A stretch of 64,000 nt of DNA from Flavobacterium geliluteum (GTDB taxonomy: Bacteria; Bacteroidota; Bacteroidia; Flavobacteriales; Flavobacteriaceae). Positions 9,195 through 18,373 of this stretch are shown one piece after another; positions within the stretch are counted from its first letter, which is position 1; each line of letters opens with the position of its first letter. The translations under genes were made by a program, and so were the position numbers. The DNA lies in contig NZ_JAGFBV010000002.1 of the NCBI RefSeq assembly GCF_017948595.1, positions 124,001-188,000 on the forward strand. The letters run 5' to 3'. The notes below the pieces were generated by a model. That model was not told the DNA's origin. It worked only from the letters and a program-made list of their open reading frames with translations, and searched no databases.

Positions 9195-9209
9195 TAACCA
9201 ACGTTTTTT
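9177..9209. terminator. Bidirectional terminator inside both 3' coding ends
   Basis: A 13-bp perfect stem (aaaaaacgttggt 9177-9189 / accaacgtttttt 9197-9209) has T runs on either strand. The left arm encodes the last residues of the helicase (KKRW) and the right arm encodes the end of the kinase (KNVG). Both stop codons sit in the loop. Confidence 0.85.
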
Positions 9210-11368
9210 GTTTCTACAATTAGGCAATTTATAATTTTAAATAGTTTTACAGGTTCAAATGGCTTGATAATAATTTCATTTATTCCTGATGCAACTGCTT
9301 CATCATTTATTTCATCTTTATCAAAAGCAGTAAGTGCTACGATTGGCGTTTTGATGTTTTTAAGACGAATTCTTTTTGTCGTTTCAAATCCATTCATCAA
9401 AGGCATATTAATATCCATTAAAATGATATCAAAATCTTCTATTTCTAAGATTTCTAATGCGGCAAAACCATCATCTACAACTTTGCAGCTGTAATTATTA
9501 TTTTCGATGATCCGTTTGGTCACAATTTGATTGATGCGATTGTCCTCGACCACCAAAACTTTATATTCCTGATTAGATGTCAAATCAACTTGTATTTCGT
9601 TAATTAATTTTTTTGTTTTCTCCAGATTATATTCAAAAGCAATCGTAAAAGTAAACATTGTTCCCTTACCAATATCACTTTCTATTTCGATAGAACTTCC
9701 AAAAAGTCCCAATAGTCTCTTTACAATGGTCAAGCCTAATCCTGTGCCTTGATAATCTTCCTCTTTCCTGCCAACTTGCACAAATTTTTCAAAAATTTTA
9801 CTTTGATCTTCTATGGCAATACCAATTCCGTTGTCTTTGATAGTAAATTTAATAAAATAATAAATCCCTTCTACTTTAATAAGATTTGCAGTAATAATGA
9901 CTTCGCCGTTTTTAGTAAATTTTAAGGCATTACTAACCAAATTGATCATAATCTGGGCCAATCTTAATTTATCACCAATGAGGTATTCCGGGATATTAGG
10001 ATCGATATTTACAGCAATAGTATTATTATTTTTTTGAGACAAAAAAGACAGTGAATTTTTAATCATACTGATTTCATCCAAAATATTAAAAGTCAGATTC
10101 TCGAGAACGACTTTATTTTCTTCAATTTTATTAATTTGGAGAATATCATTGACTAAGGACAATAAATAACGCGCCGAAAACTTTAGGGAACTCAGATGCG
10201 GACTGCGAGCGAGTTCTTTGTGTTCCTCAAGAAGCATGTTGGTAATCCCAACCACACCATACAAAGGCGTACGCAGTTCGTGACTTATTGTCGAAATAAA
10301 TTGTGTTTTTAAAAGTGATGCTTCTTCCGCAATTTCTTTAGCCTTCAAGAGCTCAATATTGGTCTTTTTCTTAAAACTGATATTTTTGAATAAAGTAAAA
10401 ATCAGAATTAAAAAAACAAACGAAATCAACACAAATAAAAAGACTATAATTCTCGATTTTCTAAGACTTTGATATTGTGAATCTTTTTCGCTCTCAATTT
10501 TATCAATTTGCCTTTTATATTCGTCTAATTCGAGATTAAAACCAGCAATAGAAGCCTTTTTTAATTTTTCGACATTGTATAATTCATCGGTAATTGCATT
10601 GTATTTTTGAAGATTATAATACGCCTCTTTGTATTTTTTAATATCAGAAAGAAACTTTGAATATTCTAAATGTGCAAAAGACAAATCTGATTTTTCGGTA
10701 CTTTTTTTACCTAATTGAATCGCTTTTAAGAAGTAAGCATTTGCTTTTTCAATCTCTTTTGTATGTCGACAATACATTCCGTTGAGCATATTCAATATAA
10801 CTTCTGTAGAATCGTCACCAAATTTTATATGATTTTTGTTTAAAAAGTCTAAATATCGCTTTCCCTGAGTAAAACTTGCAATATCAAAAAAAGCCCACGT
10901 AATATTTACAGTAGTAAAATAAACCTGACTGGAATCCTTAATTTTAAGACAATATCGTATAGATTTTCTATAATAATCTATCCCTTCGCTGTAGCTCTTT
11001 TTCTCAAAGCAATACATATTTCCGAGATTATTGCAAATCTTATTTTTGATGGTATCATTATCTGTTTTGCTGGCGTATATTAACGCTTTTTTATAAAAAA
11101 AAATGGCTTTATCAAACTCAACCAATTCGTTATAATTGGCAGCAATAACTTTATAAGAACGCGCTATTAAATAATCATTTTTTATATAGGTAGAAGTATT
11201 TAATGCGACTCTGGAAGTAATCAATGATTGCTCAAAATTGGCTTCTTTAAATTCATTTTCAGCCTTTTTTAAAATCCTTAAAACATTCGCATCCGTTTGA
11301 GCCAGTACAAAATTGTCACAGCAGCTCATAAATAGTAGGAAAAACAAAACAATCCGTATTGGGGGCAT
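9191..11368 (-). CDS. TPR-containing hybrid sensor histidine kinase/response regulator
   Basis: Modules in order: signal peptide, tetratricopeptide-like repeats (about 30-270), a coiled stretch, one transmembrane helix (about 305-330), a HisKA dimerisation domain with the phospho-acceptor in ISHELRTPLYG (about H363), a HATPase domain with DNGIGI and GTGLGL, and a C-terminal receiver with the phosphorylatable Asp in DINMPLMNG and the conserved Lys in IIKPFE. It senses an unknown signal through the periplasmic TPRs. No DNA-binding output domain is present and no partner is adjacent. The start at 11368 gives a clean signal peptide; an in-frame ATG seven codons earlier is possible. Confidence 0.9.
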   Translation of the reverse strand: MPPIRIVLFFLLFMSCCDNFVLAQTDANVLRILKKAENEFKEANFEQSLITSRVALNTSTYIKNDYLIARSYKVIAANYNELVEFDKAIFFYKKALIYASKTDNDTIKNKICNNLGNMYCFEKKSYSEGIDYYRKSIRYCLKIKDSSQVYFTTVNITWAFFDIASFTQGKRYLDFLNKNHIKFGDDSTEVILNMLNGMYCRHTKEIEKANAYFLKAIQLGKKSTEKSDLSFAHLEYSKFLSDIKKYKEAYYNLQKYNAITDELYNVEKLKKASIAGFNLELDEYKRQIDKIESEKDSQYQSLRKSRIIVFLFVLISFVFLILIFTLFKNISFKKKTNIELLKAKEIAEEASLLKTQFISTISHELRTPLYGVVGITNMLLEEHKELARSPHLSSLKFSARYLLSLVNDILQINKIEENKVVLENLTFNILDEISMIKNSLSFLSQKNNNTIAVNIDPNIPEYLIGDKLRLAQIMINLVSNALKFTKNGEVIITANLIKVEGIYYFIKFTIKDNGIGIAIEDQSKIFEKFVQVGRKEEDYQGTGLGLTIVKRLLGLFGSSIEIESDIGKGTMFTFTIAFEYNLEKTKKLINEIQVDLTSNQEYKVLVVEDNRINQIVTKRIIENNNYSCKVVDDGFAALEILEIEDFDIILMDINMPLMNGFETTKRIRLKNIKTPIVALTAFDKDEINDEAVASGINEIIIKPFEPVKLFKIINCLIVETKNVGY

Positions 11369-11402
11369 AATTCGGCTATTTTTGATCAAATATACGTTTT
11401 AA

Positions 11403-11441
11403 AATAAAAAAAGTCGCATTTTATTTACAAAACGCAACTTT
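11403..11441 (-). terminator. Terminator after the dicarboxylate symporter gene
   Basis: On the minus strand a 13-bp stem (complement of 11429-11441 with 11410-11422) contains two G-U wobbles and is followed by a T tract. On the plus strand the same positions would be mismatches, which shows it serves the leftward gene. Confidence 0.7.
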
Positions 11442-11489
11442 CTCTATTTTATTTATTATTTACTTTTTTAAGTACGAAATTATAAAGTC

Positions 11490-12770
11490 TTATTCTTCAG
11501 AAGAAATTTGAAGCTCTTTGTTCTCTTCCCATTTTCCTACCACAGAAGTTGCCAAAGCGTTTCCTAAAACGTTGGTAGCGCTTCTAAACATATCGCAAAA
11601 ATGGTCAATTGGCAAGATCAAAGCAATCCCTTCAATCGGAATATCAAACATACCACAAGTAGCGGCTACAACCACCAAACTTGCTCTAGGCACGCCTGCA
11701 ATTCCTTTACTGGTCAACATGAGTACCAGAAGCATTACCATTTGAGTGCCTAAATCTAAGTGTACTCCGTAAAATTGTGCAATAAAAATACTGGCAAAAG
11801 TCATGTACATCATACTTCCGTCCAGATTGAAAGAATACCCTAGTGGGAGCATAAACGACACAATTTTGTCTTTTACACCAAACTCTTCTAATTCTTCTGT
11901 TAATTTAGGAAAAACGGCTTCGCTGCTGGTTGTTCCAAAAGCAATTGCCACAGGCCCCATAATGCGTCTTAATAATTCTGTCATTCTTCCCTTTAGAAAA
12001 ATATAACCAATTAAAATCAAAATAAACCATAAAGTACCTATTCCGATTAAAAAAGATCCGAAAAATTTAAAATAAGTAATTAAAAGCTCTGAAGCATTTC
12101 TGGTTGCAAAAACGCCCGCAATGGCACCAAAAACACCAATTGGAGCAAAATTCATTACATAATTTACCATTTTTAAGATAATATGTGATGTTTTATCCAA
12201 AGCATTTATTACAGGTTTTACAGTATTTCCTAACGAAGCCGCTGCTAGTCCAAAAAAGATAGAAAACACAACAATTTGTAGAATTTCATTGGTTGCCATT
12301 GCTTCAAAAATACTTTTAGGAACAATATGCTCTACAAAATTATTAAAAGACAATGTTTGTGTTTTTCCAGTCACCTCAGATGCTGCAGCCATATCTACGT
12401 GTTCTAATTTAAGACCTACTCCCGGTTCTAAAATATTTACATAAAACAACCCAATTAAAAGTGATACAAATGAAGCAGTAAAAAACCATCCAAGTGCCTT
12501 TCCTCCTACTCTTCCTACCGTTTTCACATCTCCTAATTTGGCAATTCCCACTATTAAAGTGGTAAATACTAAAGGCGAAATAATCATTTGTACCAATCGG
12601 ATAAAAATTGTCGCCAGCATTTTTATTTTATTGCTAAATGATAGTGCCGCTTCAGACGAAATCGAATTGTGCAATATAATTCCTAAAGTCGCTCCAAGAA
12701 TCATGGCAATTATAATTTGTCCTGTTAATCCTGAAAGAAATGATTTTTTTTTGGTTTCTGTAACTTGCAT
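11490..12770 (-). CDS. Dicarboxylate/amino acid:cation symporter
   Basis: This 426-residue inner-membrane protein belongs to the DAACS (GltP/DctA) family. It shows the family hallmarks: SPLVFTTLIVGIA, the re-entrant loop region GTTSSEAVFP, PLGYSFNLDGS, and the C-terminal DHFCDMFRSATNVLGNA that binds substrate and cation. It takes up glutamate, aspartate or C4-dicarboxylates with Na+ or H+; the exact substrate cannot be read here. It has its own terminator and is likely monocistronic. Confidence 0.93.
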   Translation of the reverse strand: MQVTETKKKSFLSGLTGQIIIAMILGATLGIILHNSISSEAALSFSNKIKMLATIFIRLVQMIISPLVFTTLIVGIAKLGDVKTVGRVGGKALGWFFTASFVSLLIGLFYVNILEPGVGLKLEHVDMAAASEVTGKTQTLSFNNFVEHIVPKSIFEAMATNEILQIVVFSIFFGLAAASLGNTVKPVINALDKTSHIILKMVNYVMNFAPIGVFGAIAGVFATRNASELLITYFKFFGSFLIGIGTLWFILILIGYIFLKGRMTELLRRIMGPVAIAFGTTSSEAVFPKLTEELEEFGVKDKIVSFMLPLGYSFNLDGSMMYMTFASIFIAQFYGVHLDLGTQMVMLLVLMLTSKGIAGVPRASLVVVAATCGMFDIPIEGIALILPIDHFCDMFRSATNVLGNALATSVVGKWEENKELQISSEE

Positions 12771-12823
12771 TAATTTGTTTGTTTTAAATTAAAATAATAA
12801 GACCCTCACTGTCTTAACATTTA

Positions 12824-13882
12824 TTAATAAGTCTTGTTGATCAAATAAAAATCAGCCAAAACTATCGCTGCCATGGCTTCTACAATAGGCACTGCGCGAG
12901 GCACTACACATGGATCATGACGGCCTTTGCCTGTCATTGGTGCAATATTTCCTTTATTATCTAATGAGTCTTGCGTTTGCATAATCGTTGCAACTGGCTT
13001 AAATGCAACTCTAAAATAAATATCCATTCCGTTGCTGATTCCTCCCTGAATTCCTCCCGAAAGATTCGTCTTTGTTGTTCCGTCGGGATTGTACAAATCA
13101 TTGTGTTCGCTTCCTTTCATTTCAGAACCAGAAAAACCACTTCCGTATTCAAAACCTTTTACCGCATTGATAGAAAGCATTGCTTTACCGAGCTCTGCAT
13201 GTAGTTTATCAAAAACTGGTTCGCCTAAACCAACAGGCACATTCTGAATCACACAAGACACCACACCACCAACGGTGTCGCCTTGCTTGCGGATATCACG
13301 AATATATTCTTCCATGATTGCCGCCGATTTTTCGTCGGGACAACGCACAGGATTACTTTCTATTTTAGAAAAATCCAAATCCTGATACGGTGTTTCGAGG
13401 TGAATTGGACCCACAGACGAAACATACGCATTTATTTTAATCTCCGGTAACATTTGCTTAGCAATGGCACCCGCTACAACTCTGCTGGCGGTCTCACGGG
13501 CAGAACTTCTTCCGCCACCGCGATAATCACGAAAACCATATTTTTGGTCGTATACATAATCGGCATGACTTGGTCGGTAATTGTCTTTTATATGCGAGTA
13601 ATCGTCTGATTTTTGATTGGTATTCGGAATAATAAATCCGATAGGCGTTCCGGTGGTTTTTCCTTCAAAAAGACCTGATAAAAACTGAACAGCATCCGGC
13701 TCTTTTCGTTGTGTAACAATTGCAGACTGTCCGGGTTTTCTGCGTGACATTTCAAACTCAATTGCTTCCAAATCAAGTTGTATTCCTGATGGACAACCGT
13801 CTATGATACCGCCTAAAGCTTCACCATGAGATTCTCCAAATGTGGTTATTTTATAGAGTGTGCCGTAGCTATTTCCTGCCAT
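12824..13882 (-). CDS. aroC: Chorismate synthase
   Basis: 352 residues beginning [20 protein letters not shown], the classic N-terminus of AroC. RPSHADY and the Arg/Gly-rich [10 protein letters not shown] segment that binds FMN and EPSP are present. It makes chorismate from 5-enolpyruvylshikimate-3-phosphate, the last step of the shikimate pathway. The frame allows six extra codons upstream, but the family consensus supports the ATG at 13882. Confidence 0.96.
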   Translation of the reverse strand: MAGNSYGTLYKITTFGESHGEALGGIIDGCPSGIQLDLEAIEFEMSRRKPGQSAIVTQRKEPDAVQFLSGLFEGKTTGTPIGFIIPNTNQKSDDYSHIKDNYRPSHADYVYDQKYGFRDYRGGGRSSARETASRVVAGAIAKQMLPEIKINAYVSSVGPIHLETPYQDLDFSKIESNPVRCPDEKSAAIMEEYIRDIRKQGDTVGGVVSCVIQNVPVGLGEPVFDKLHAELGKAMLSINAVKGFEYGSGFSGSEMKGSEHNDLYNPDGTTKTNLSGGIQGGISNGMDIYFRVAFKPVATIMQTQDSLDNKGNIAPMTGKGRHDPCVVPRAVPIVEAMAAIVLADFYLINKTY

Positions 13883-13994
13883 TTTAATAGTTTTGAACAA
13901 ATATATGTTTTATGAATTAAATTAAAAAATTAAAAACACTGATAATGAATTTAAACTCCAACAGAATAACATCACATTTTATTAAAATTGAAAC

Positions 13995-14016
13995 CCTTTT
14001 GATAACCTTTTGATAA
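13995..14016. repeat. Two tandem copies of ccttttgataa
   Basis: An 11-base unit occurs twice without a gap in the divergent region between aroC and the phosphoesterase gene. Each copy contains TTTTG, which resembles a -33 element. It may be regulatory or chance in AT-rich DNA. Confidence 0.4.
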
Positions 14017-14068
14017 AATGAAAGTAGTTAAGTTTATGTTAATTTGCTAAACTTCAAATCAATAAAAA

Positions 14069-14893
14069 TTGAAAAAAAGAAATGTCGAATTGGTCATTAT
14101 TTCGGATGTACATTTAGGAACATACGGTAGCCATGCCAAAGAGTTAAATAATTACTTATCAACGATTAAGCCCAAAACATTAGTTTTAAACGGAGACATT
14201 ATTGACGCTTGGCAATTTCGAAAATCTTACTTCCCAAAATCACATTTAAAAGTCATTCAAAGAATAATCGGAATGGCTTCTAAAGGAACCAAAGTATATT
14301 ATATTACCGGAAATCACGATGAAATTCTTCGGAAATTTAGTGATATGAACATGGGAAATTTTGCTTTGGTAGACAAATTAGTCTTAGAATTAGACGATAA
14401 AAAAGCATGGATTTTTCACGGAGATGTTTTTGATGCTTCCGTACAACATTCAAAATGGATTGCAAAATTAGGTGGTTTAGGATATGATTATCTAATTTTG
14501 ATCAATAGATTAGTTAACTGGTGTTTATCAAAATTAGGAAGAGAACCTTATTCATTTTCTAAAAAAATAAAAGCAAGTGTAAAGAAAGCTGTCAAATTTA
14601 TTTCAGATTTTGAAACCACAGCAACCGATTTGGCTATCGAAAAAGAATACGATTATGTGATTTGCGGACACATTCACGAACCAAAAATCATTCAAAAAGA
14701 AAACAAATACGGCTCTACTTTATATCTGAATTCCGGAGACTGGGTCGAAAATCTTACCGCTTTAGAATATCACAAAAAACGCTGGAAACTCTTCTCCTAT
14801 ACCGATTTGAACTTCACAGAAGAAGAAAATCTTTTTGAAATGGAAGATACTTTAACCTCAAATTTAATTACTTCGATTATAAAAAGTAAGTAA
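14069..14893 (+). CDS. Metallophosphoesterase, UDP-2,3-diacylglucosamine diphosphatase-like
   Basis: The 274-residue calcineurin-like phosphoesterase shows SDVHLG, NGDIIDAW, TGNHDE and CGHIHEP, which supply the two-metal site. Spacing and length resemble the LpxH group (COG2908) that cleaves UDP-2,3-diacylglucosamine in lipid A synthesis. Whether this paralogue does that job is inference. The start is a TTG; no ATG is available near it. Confidence 0.78.
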   Translation: MKKRNVELVIISDVHLGTYGSHAKELNNYLSTIKPKTLVLNGDIIDAWQFRKSYFPKSHLKVIQRIIGMASKGTKVYYITGNHDEILRKFSDMNMGNFALVDKLVLELDDKKAWIFHGDVFDASVQHSKWIAKLGGLGYDYLILINRLVNWCLSKLGREPYSFSKKIKASVKKAVKFISDFETTATDLAIEKEYDYVICGHIHEPKIIQKENKYGSTLYLNSGDWVENLTALEYHKKRWKLFSYTDLNFTEEENLFEMEDTLTSNLITSIIKSK

Positions 14894-15019
14894 CACAATA
14901 AAAGTATAGGTCTTTTTATTCTTTTGGATAATTTATCCGTTACATTCTATTTTTTTTCACTAGTGTGAATTGTATAACAATTTTCGGAAATTTTATACGT
15001 TACAATTTAACACTAATTG

Positions 15020-15027
15020 TAATTTTG
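15020..15027 (+). promoter_or_regulatory. Candidate -7 element for the small outer-membrane protein
   Basis: TAATTTTG fits TAnnTTTG and lies 20 bases before the ATG at 15048. Confidence 0.4.
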
Positions 15028-15047
15028 AATTAAAATTTAATCAACTT

Positions 15048-15548
15048 ATGAAAAAAATCATTTTATCTGCCTTTATGCTATTAGGTTTGGCATTTTCGGC
15101 ACAATCACAAGACATTGCTAAAAACGCCTTAGGTTTACGTTTAGGTAGTAATGACGGTTTTGGCGCAGAAATATCATACCAAAGAGGTTTGTCTCAAAAA
15201 AACAGACTGGAGTTTGATTTAGGATGGAGAAACAGTAGAAATATTGACGCTGTAAAAGCGGTAGGATTGTACCAATGGGTTTGGAACATTGACCAAGGAT
15301 TTAACTGGTATGCTGGTGTTGGTGCTGGTATCGCAGCTTGGGATGACAAACATGAATATGGTCCGGCATACAACGACGACCTTAATGGAGTTTATGTATT
15401 TGCAGCAGGAGATATTGGTATAGAATATGGTTTCAAAAATGTGCCTATTTTACTTTCAATAGATGCAAGACCAGAAATTGGTTCAGGATATTACAACGAT
15501 GACAACTTTGGTTTTGATGTAGGTTTGGGAGTAAAATTCAAATTCTAA
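15048..15548 (+). CDS. Small outer-membrane beta-barrel protein
   Basis: 166 residues with a signal peptide (MKKIILSAFMLLGLAFSAQSQ). Alternating hydrophobic and polar strands rich in Gly, Tyr and Trp follow, ending in a phenylalanine (GLGVKFKF), the typical last strand of a small barrel. The family is widespread in flavobacteria and its function is unknown. The frame is open 26 codons further upstream, but the signal peptide and the -7-like element favour 15048. Confidence 0.82.
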   Translation: MKKIILSAFMLLGLAFSAQSQDIAKNALGLRLGSNDGFGAEISYQRGLSQKNRLEFDLGWRNSRNIDAVKAVGLYQWVWNIDQGFNWYAGVGAGIAAWDDKHEYGPAYNDDLNGVYVFAAGDIGIEYGFKNVPILLSIDARPEIGSGYYNDDNFGFDVGLGVKFKF

Positions 15549-15578
15549 ATAAAAGTAAAAAATAATTGTAAAAAAATT

Positions 15579-15606
15579 ACCGTCGTTTAACAACGACGGT
15601 TTTTTT
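15579..15606 (+). terminator. Rho-independent terminator
   Basis: A 9-bp perfect stem (accgtcgtt 15579-15587 / aacgacggt 15592-15600) with a 4-base loop is followed by T7. Confidence 0.88.
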
Positions 15607-15716
15607 GTTCTAATTTTTTCTGTAAGGTCACAATTCGAGCTAAAGCTGGTATTTTAAACTCCTAGAATAAAGACTTACTATTAAGCAAGATTATAAGTTA
15701 TTATCTCAACAAAAAA

Positions 15717-16145
15717 TCACTTAATTATAATTTCTTTTTTCGAATGAATTTTAACAACCGTATAAGGATATGTGATCACTTGCATGAGCATCGCATCTTT
15801 GGCAGGAGCGTTTTCTTTTACTGTAATAATGATATTTTTATCCGTTTCTTCAACTTTATCAACTCCTATCGAATATCCTCCTGTGCTTTTCTCGCCCATG
15901 TTCAAGATCACATAATTAGAAGTACTGATATCGTCATGTTTCATTTTATCTTTCAAAAGAGGATCATTCTGAAGCATCATAATTTCATTAGGCTCGCTCA
16001 AAATTTCAAAAAACTTAATATTTCCACCACCATCAGTCTGTTCGGTCAAGACTTCGTATAAAATTTTCGAGCCCGAATCAGATGTTTTTTTAGCACCGCA
16101 AGAAAACAAAACAAAAACCGTTAAAACTACAATTACTTTTTTCAT
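15717..16145 (-). CDS. Lipoprotein with PrcB C-terminal-like domain
   Basis: 142 residues: lipoprotein signal with LFSC (Cys16), then a domain whose core YVILNMGEKSTGGYSI and the later ITYPYTVVKI match the PrcB_C family. That family was first seen in a subunit of the Treponema dentilisin protease complex. It is probably anchored in the envelope; biochemical role unknown. It lies 19 bases downstream of bshA on the same strand. Confidence 0.78.
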   Translation of the reverse strand: MKKVIVVLTVFVLFSCGAKKTSDSGSKILYEVLTEQTDGGGNIKFFEILSEPNEIMMLQNDPLLKDKMKHDDISTSNYVILNMGEKSTGGYSIGVDKVEETDKNIIITVKENAPAKDAMLMQVITYPYTVVKIHSKKEIIIK

Positions 16146-16164
16146 TTGCGTTTATTTTTAAAAA

Positions 16165-17310
16165 TTAATGTTTCTCATGTTTATAATCGTCAATCGCCTT
16201 CTCATAAAGAGCCTCATATTTTGGTAGAATATTTTTGATATCAAACTTCTTCGCGACCTCTAAAGCGTTTGCCTTAAACTGATTTAAAACAACATCATCT
16301 TTCAATATTTTCATTGCGTTTTCGGCCATTTCTTCTACATTTCCCACGTTGCTCAAATAACCGGAGAAACCTTCAAAATTTACTTCTGGCAAACCTCCTG
16401 AATTACTCGAAATTACCGGAACACCACAAGCCATTGCCTCTAAAGCAGCCAAACCAAAACTTTCTGTTTCTGACGGAAGCAAAAACAAATCGGTCAAAAG
16501 CAAAATTTTATCAATCTCATTACTGTTTCCAAAGAAAATAACTTTATCATAAATCCCCAATTCCTGACAAAGGATTTCTGCCTTTTCTTTTTCCGGACCA
16601 TCGCCTACCATCATCAATTTCGCAGGCATTTGTTTCTGGATATTATAGAAAATTTTAATAATATCAGGAATACGTTTAACCTTTCTAAAATTACTAATGT
16701 GTGTAATAATACGCTCATTTGGAGCCGCCATCACATTGCGATGACATGGCGCAAGCGGATCTTTTTTGACTTTATCCAACTCAATAAAATTTGGGATGAC
16801 CTTAATTTTGTTCTTAATTTTGAATAATTTGAGCGTATCATCTTTTAAACTCTGTGATACCGAAGTCACATAATCAGATTTATTGATGCTAAACGTTACC
16901 GCCGGCTTATAAAACGGATGATTTCCCACCAAAGTAATGTCTGTACCGTGCAGCGTCGTAATCATCGGCAAATTAATGCCCTCATTTTTCAGCATTTGCT
17001 TTGCCATATAACCGGCATAAGCGTGCGGAATAGCATAATGTACGTGCAAAACTTCTATTTTATATAATTTTACCATATCTACCAATTTGCTGGACAAAGC
17101 CAATTCATATGGTTGATAATGAAACAAAGGATATTCGGGAACATTCACCTCGTGATAATGTACATTCGGATTTAAAAGCGCCAACCGAACGGGCTGACTG
17201 TAGGTAATAAAATGTATTTCGTGTCCTCGTCTTGCTAATTCAAGGCCTAATTCTGTGGCTACAACCCCACTACCACCAAAAGTCGGATAACAAACTATTG
17301 CTATTTTCAT
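16165..17310 (-). CDS. bshA: N-acetyl-alpha-D-glucosaminyl L-malate synthase
   Basis: This 381-residue GT-B glycosyltransferase (family GT4) starts MKIAIVCYPTFGGSGVVATE, a BshA hallmark. The donor-binding segment PSETESFGLAALEAMACG with the E-x7-E motif is present. It joins UDP-GlcNAc and L-malate in the first step of bacillithiol synthesis, the low-molecular-weight thiol of many Bacteroidota. bshB and bshC are not in the window. Confidence 0.94.
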   Translation of the reverse strand: MKIAIVCYPTFGGSGVVATELGLELARRGHEIHFITYSQPVRLALLNPNVHYHEVNVPEYPLFHYQPYELALSSKLVDMVKLYKIEVLHVHYAIPHAYAGYMAKQMLKNEGINLPMITTLHGTDITLVGNHPFYKPAVTFSINKSDYVTSVSQSLKDDTLKLFKIKNKIKVIPNFIELDKVKKDPLAPCHRNVMAAPNERIITHISNFRKVKRIPDIIKIFYNIQKQMPAKLMMVGDGPEKEKAEILCQELGIYDKVIFFGNSNEIDKILLLTDLFLLPSETESFGLAALEAMACGVPVISSNSGGLPEVNFEGFSGYLSNVGNVEEMAENAMKILKDDVVLNQFKANALEVAKKFDIKNILPKYEALYEKAIDDYKHEKH

Positions 17311-17491
17311 GTATTAAATTTAGTACTACGAAAGTACTTAAAAATAGCGTTTAATCGAAGTTTTAAAATGTTAGATTTTCTACAATTTTACGTCAACATT
17401 TGTCTTTCAAACCAAAATCGAAGTCTTTTAGTGTTTTTTTTAGAAGCAGAAATATTTTTATTCAAAACACCACTCGTCCCGCTGTTCCTTC

Positions 17492-17529
17492 CAATCTTTT
17501 GTTTTTTAAAGAAAAAAACAAAAGGATTT
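17492..17529. repeat. Intergenic palindromic repeat, copy 2
   Basis: Identical over 38 bases to 1993-2030. The flanks carry conserved pieces on each side (GCGGGACGAGTG and CCCCGATGGGAGG on the minus strand) typical of dispersed intergenic elements in flavobacteria. Confidence 0.75.
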
Positions 17530-17637
17530 TCCCTCCCATCGGGGCTAAATTAGAGGTTTTTGTTTTCATAGGTTTTTTTTTAAATATGCTTGTAGACGTT
17601 GCGGCTGTTAAAGAAACTATTAGACCTATCGCAAACT

Positions 17638-17724
17638 TGTCATTCCGAGGAACCAGGAAACTTCGCAAGAAAAGCCAATCTTTGTCGATCTAGCTATGCA
17701 GATTCCTCGTTCCTCGGAATGACA
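17638..17724. repeat. Inverted-repeat element with tgtcattccgaggaac ends
   Basis: A perfect 16-bp inverted repeat (tgtcattccgaggaac at 17638-17653 and its complement at 17709-17724) encloses about 55 bases. I recognise this end sequence as a repeat dispersed in many Bacteroidota genomes. It has no coding capacity and resembles a REP- or MITE-like element. Confidence 0.75.
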
Positions 17725-17731
17725 AATAGTA

Positions 17732-17766
17732 CAAAAAAAAGGCACAAAATCTAAATTTTATGCCTT
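17732..17766 (-). terminator. Terminator of the leftward Fe-S/MlaD operon
   Basis: On the minus strand a 12-bp stem (complement of 17755-17766 with 17739-17750, one G-U pair) has a 4-base loop and is followed by a run of eight T. Confidence 0.8.
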
Positions 17767-17787
17767 CCAAATAGGTTATAATTTCTT

Positions 17788-18270
17788 CTAGAAAAAGCGA
17801 CTATGCCAGCTATCAGCGGCAGGAACTTCCCAAGATTCTTGGTATTCCTCGATATTGTTTACCAAGTTATTAAAAACAATCGTGTTCTCAGAAACCGATT
17901 TGTCTTTGACCATTTTTTTAAAATCGATCAAGGGTTTATGAGCAATATGTTCTCCTAACTTAAAAGTAACATTCATTTTATCTAGCAAATCAACATTGTA
18001 TTTTTTCTCTAAACCCTGAATAAATTCTACCGAACTATCAATAGAGCAACCAGTAGCTGCTTGCACTTCTTGGTTTACAGCCAAAATAATAAAGCGATTG
18101 TATTTCAATTCATACGAAGCTTCAAGGCTAGTGCCGTGAGCAGCCCAACCCTCAATAAACGTTTTAAGGTCAGCTTCTATTTCAGAAAATTCTTCCTCAG
18201 AAAATTTTCTGTTTGATTGATAAATCCAAATTCTGGACTCACCAGGTAAATTTTCAAAAGGGATATACAT
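17788..18270 (-). CDS. Conserved flavobacterial protein, not an ATPase
   Basis: 160 residues, soluble, starting MYIPFENLPGESRIWIYQSN. From memory, orthologues are often labelled ABC transporter ATPase, but no Walker A, Walker B or ABC signature exists here. The motif HGTSLEASYELKYNRFIIL and a single Cys in ATGCSIDSSVEF stand out. It is the last gene of a leftward cluster with two Fe-S oxidoreductase subunits, an MlaD protein and an amidase. Function unknown. Confidence 0.8.
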   Translation of the reverse strand: MYIPFENLPGESRIWIYQSNRKFSEEEFSEIEADLKTFIEGWAAHGTSLEASYELKYNRFIILAVNQEVQAATGCSIDSSVEFIQGLEKKYNVDLLDKMNVTFKLGEHIAHKPLIDFKKMVKDKSVSENTIVFNNLVNNIEEYQESWEVPAADSWHSRFF

Positions 18271-18373
18271 TTTAATTTTAGATTTTAGATTGGTGATTTT
18301 AGATTTACGAAATTCTCAGGTTTGATGTTTCAACCTTTGTTCCTTCTGAACCTTTGCAACTTTGAACCTCAGA

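Larger units (their letters stand above)
17311..17787. other. Intergenic region carrying two repeat elements
   Basis: No credible gene was found in these 477 bases. They contain the second copy of the 38-base palindromic repeat (17492-17529), a second inverted-repeat element (17638-17724) and a leftward terminator (17732-17766). The part next to bshA must hold its promoter, but no clear consensus was seen. Confidence 0.7.

Noticed and set aside
17400..17693. Open frames crossing the repeat region after bshA
   Set aside because: They translate the palindromic repeat elements and have no protein-like features.
17788..18270. ABC transporter ATPase label for this gene
   Set aside because: No Walker A, Walker B or signature motif is present in the 160 residues.
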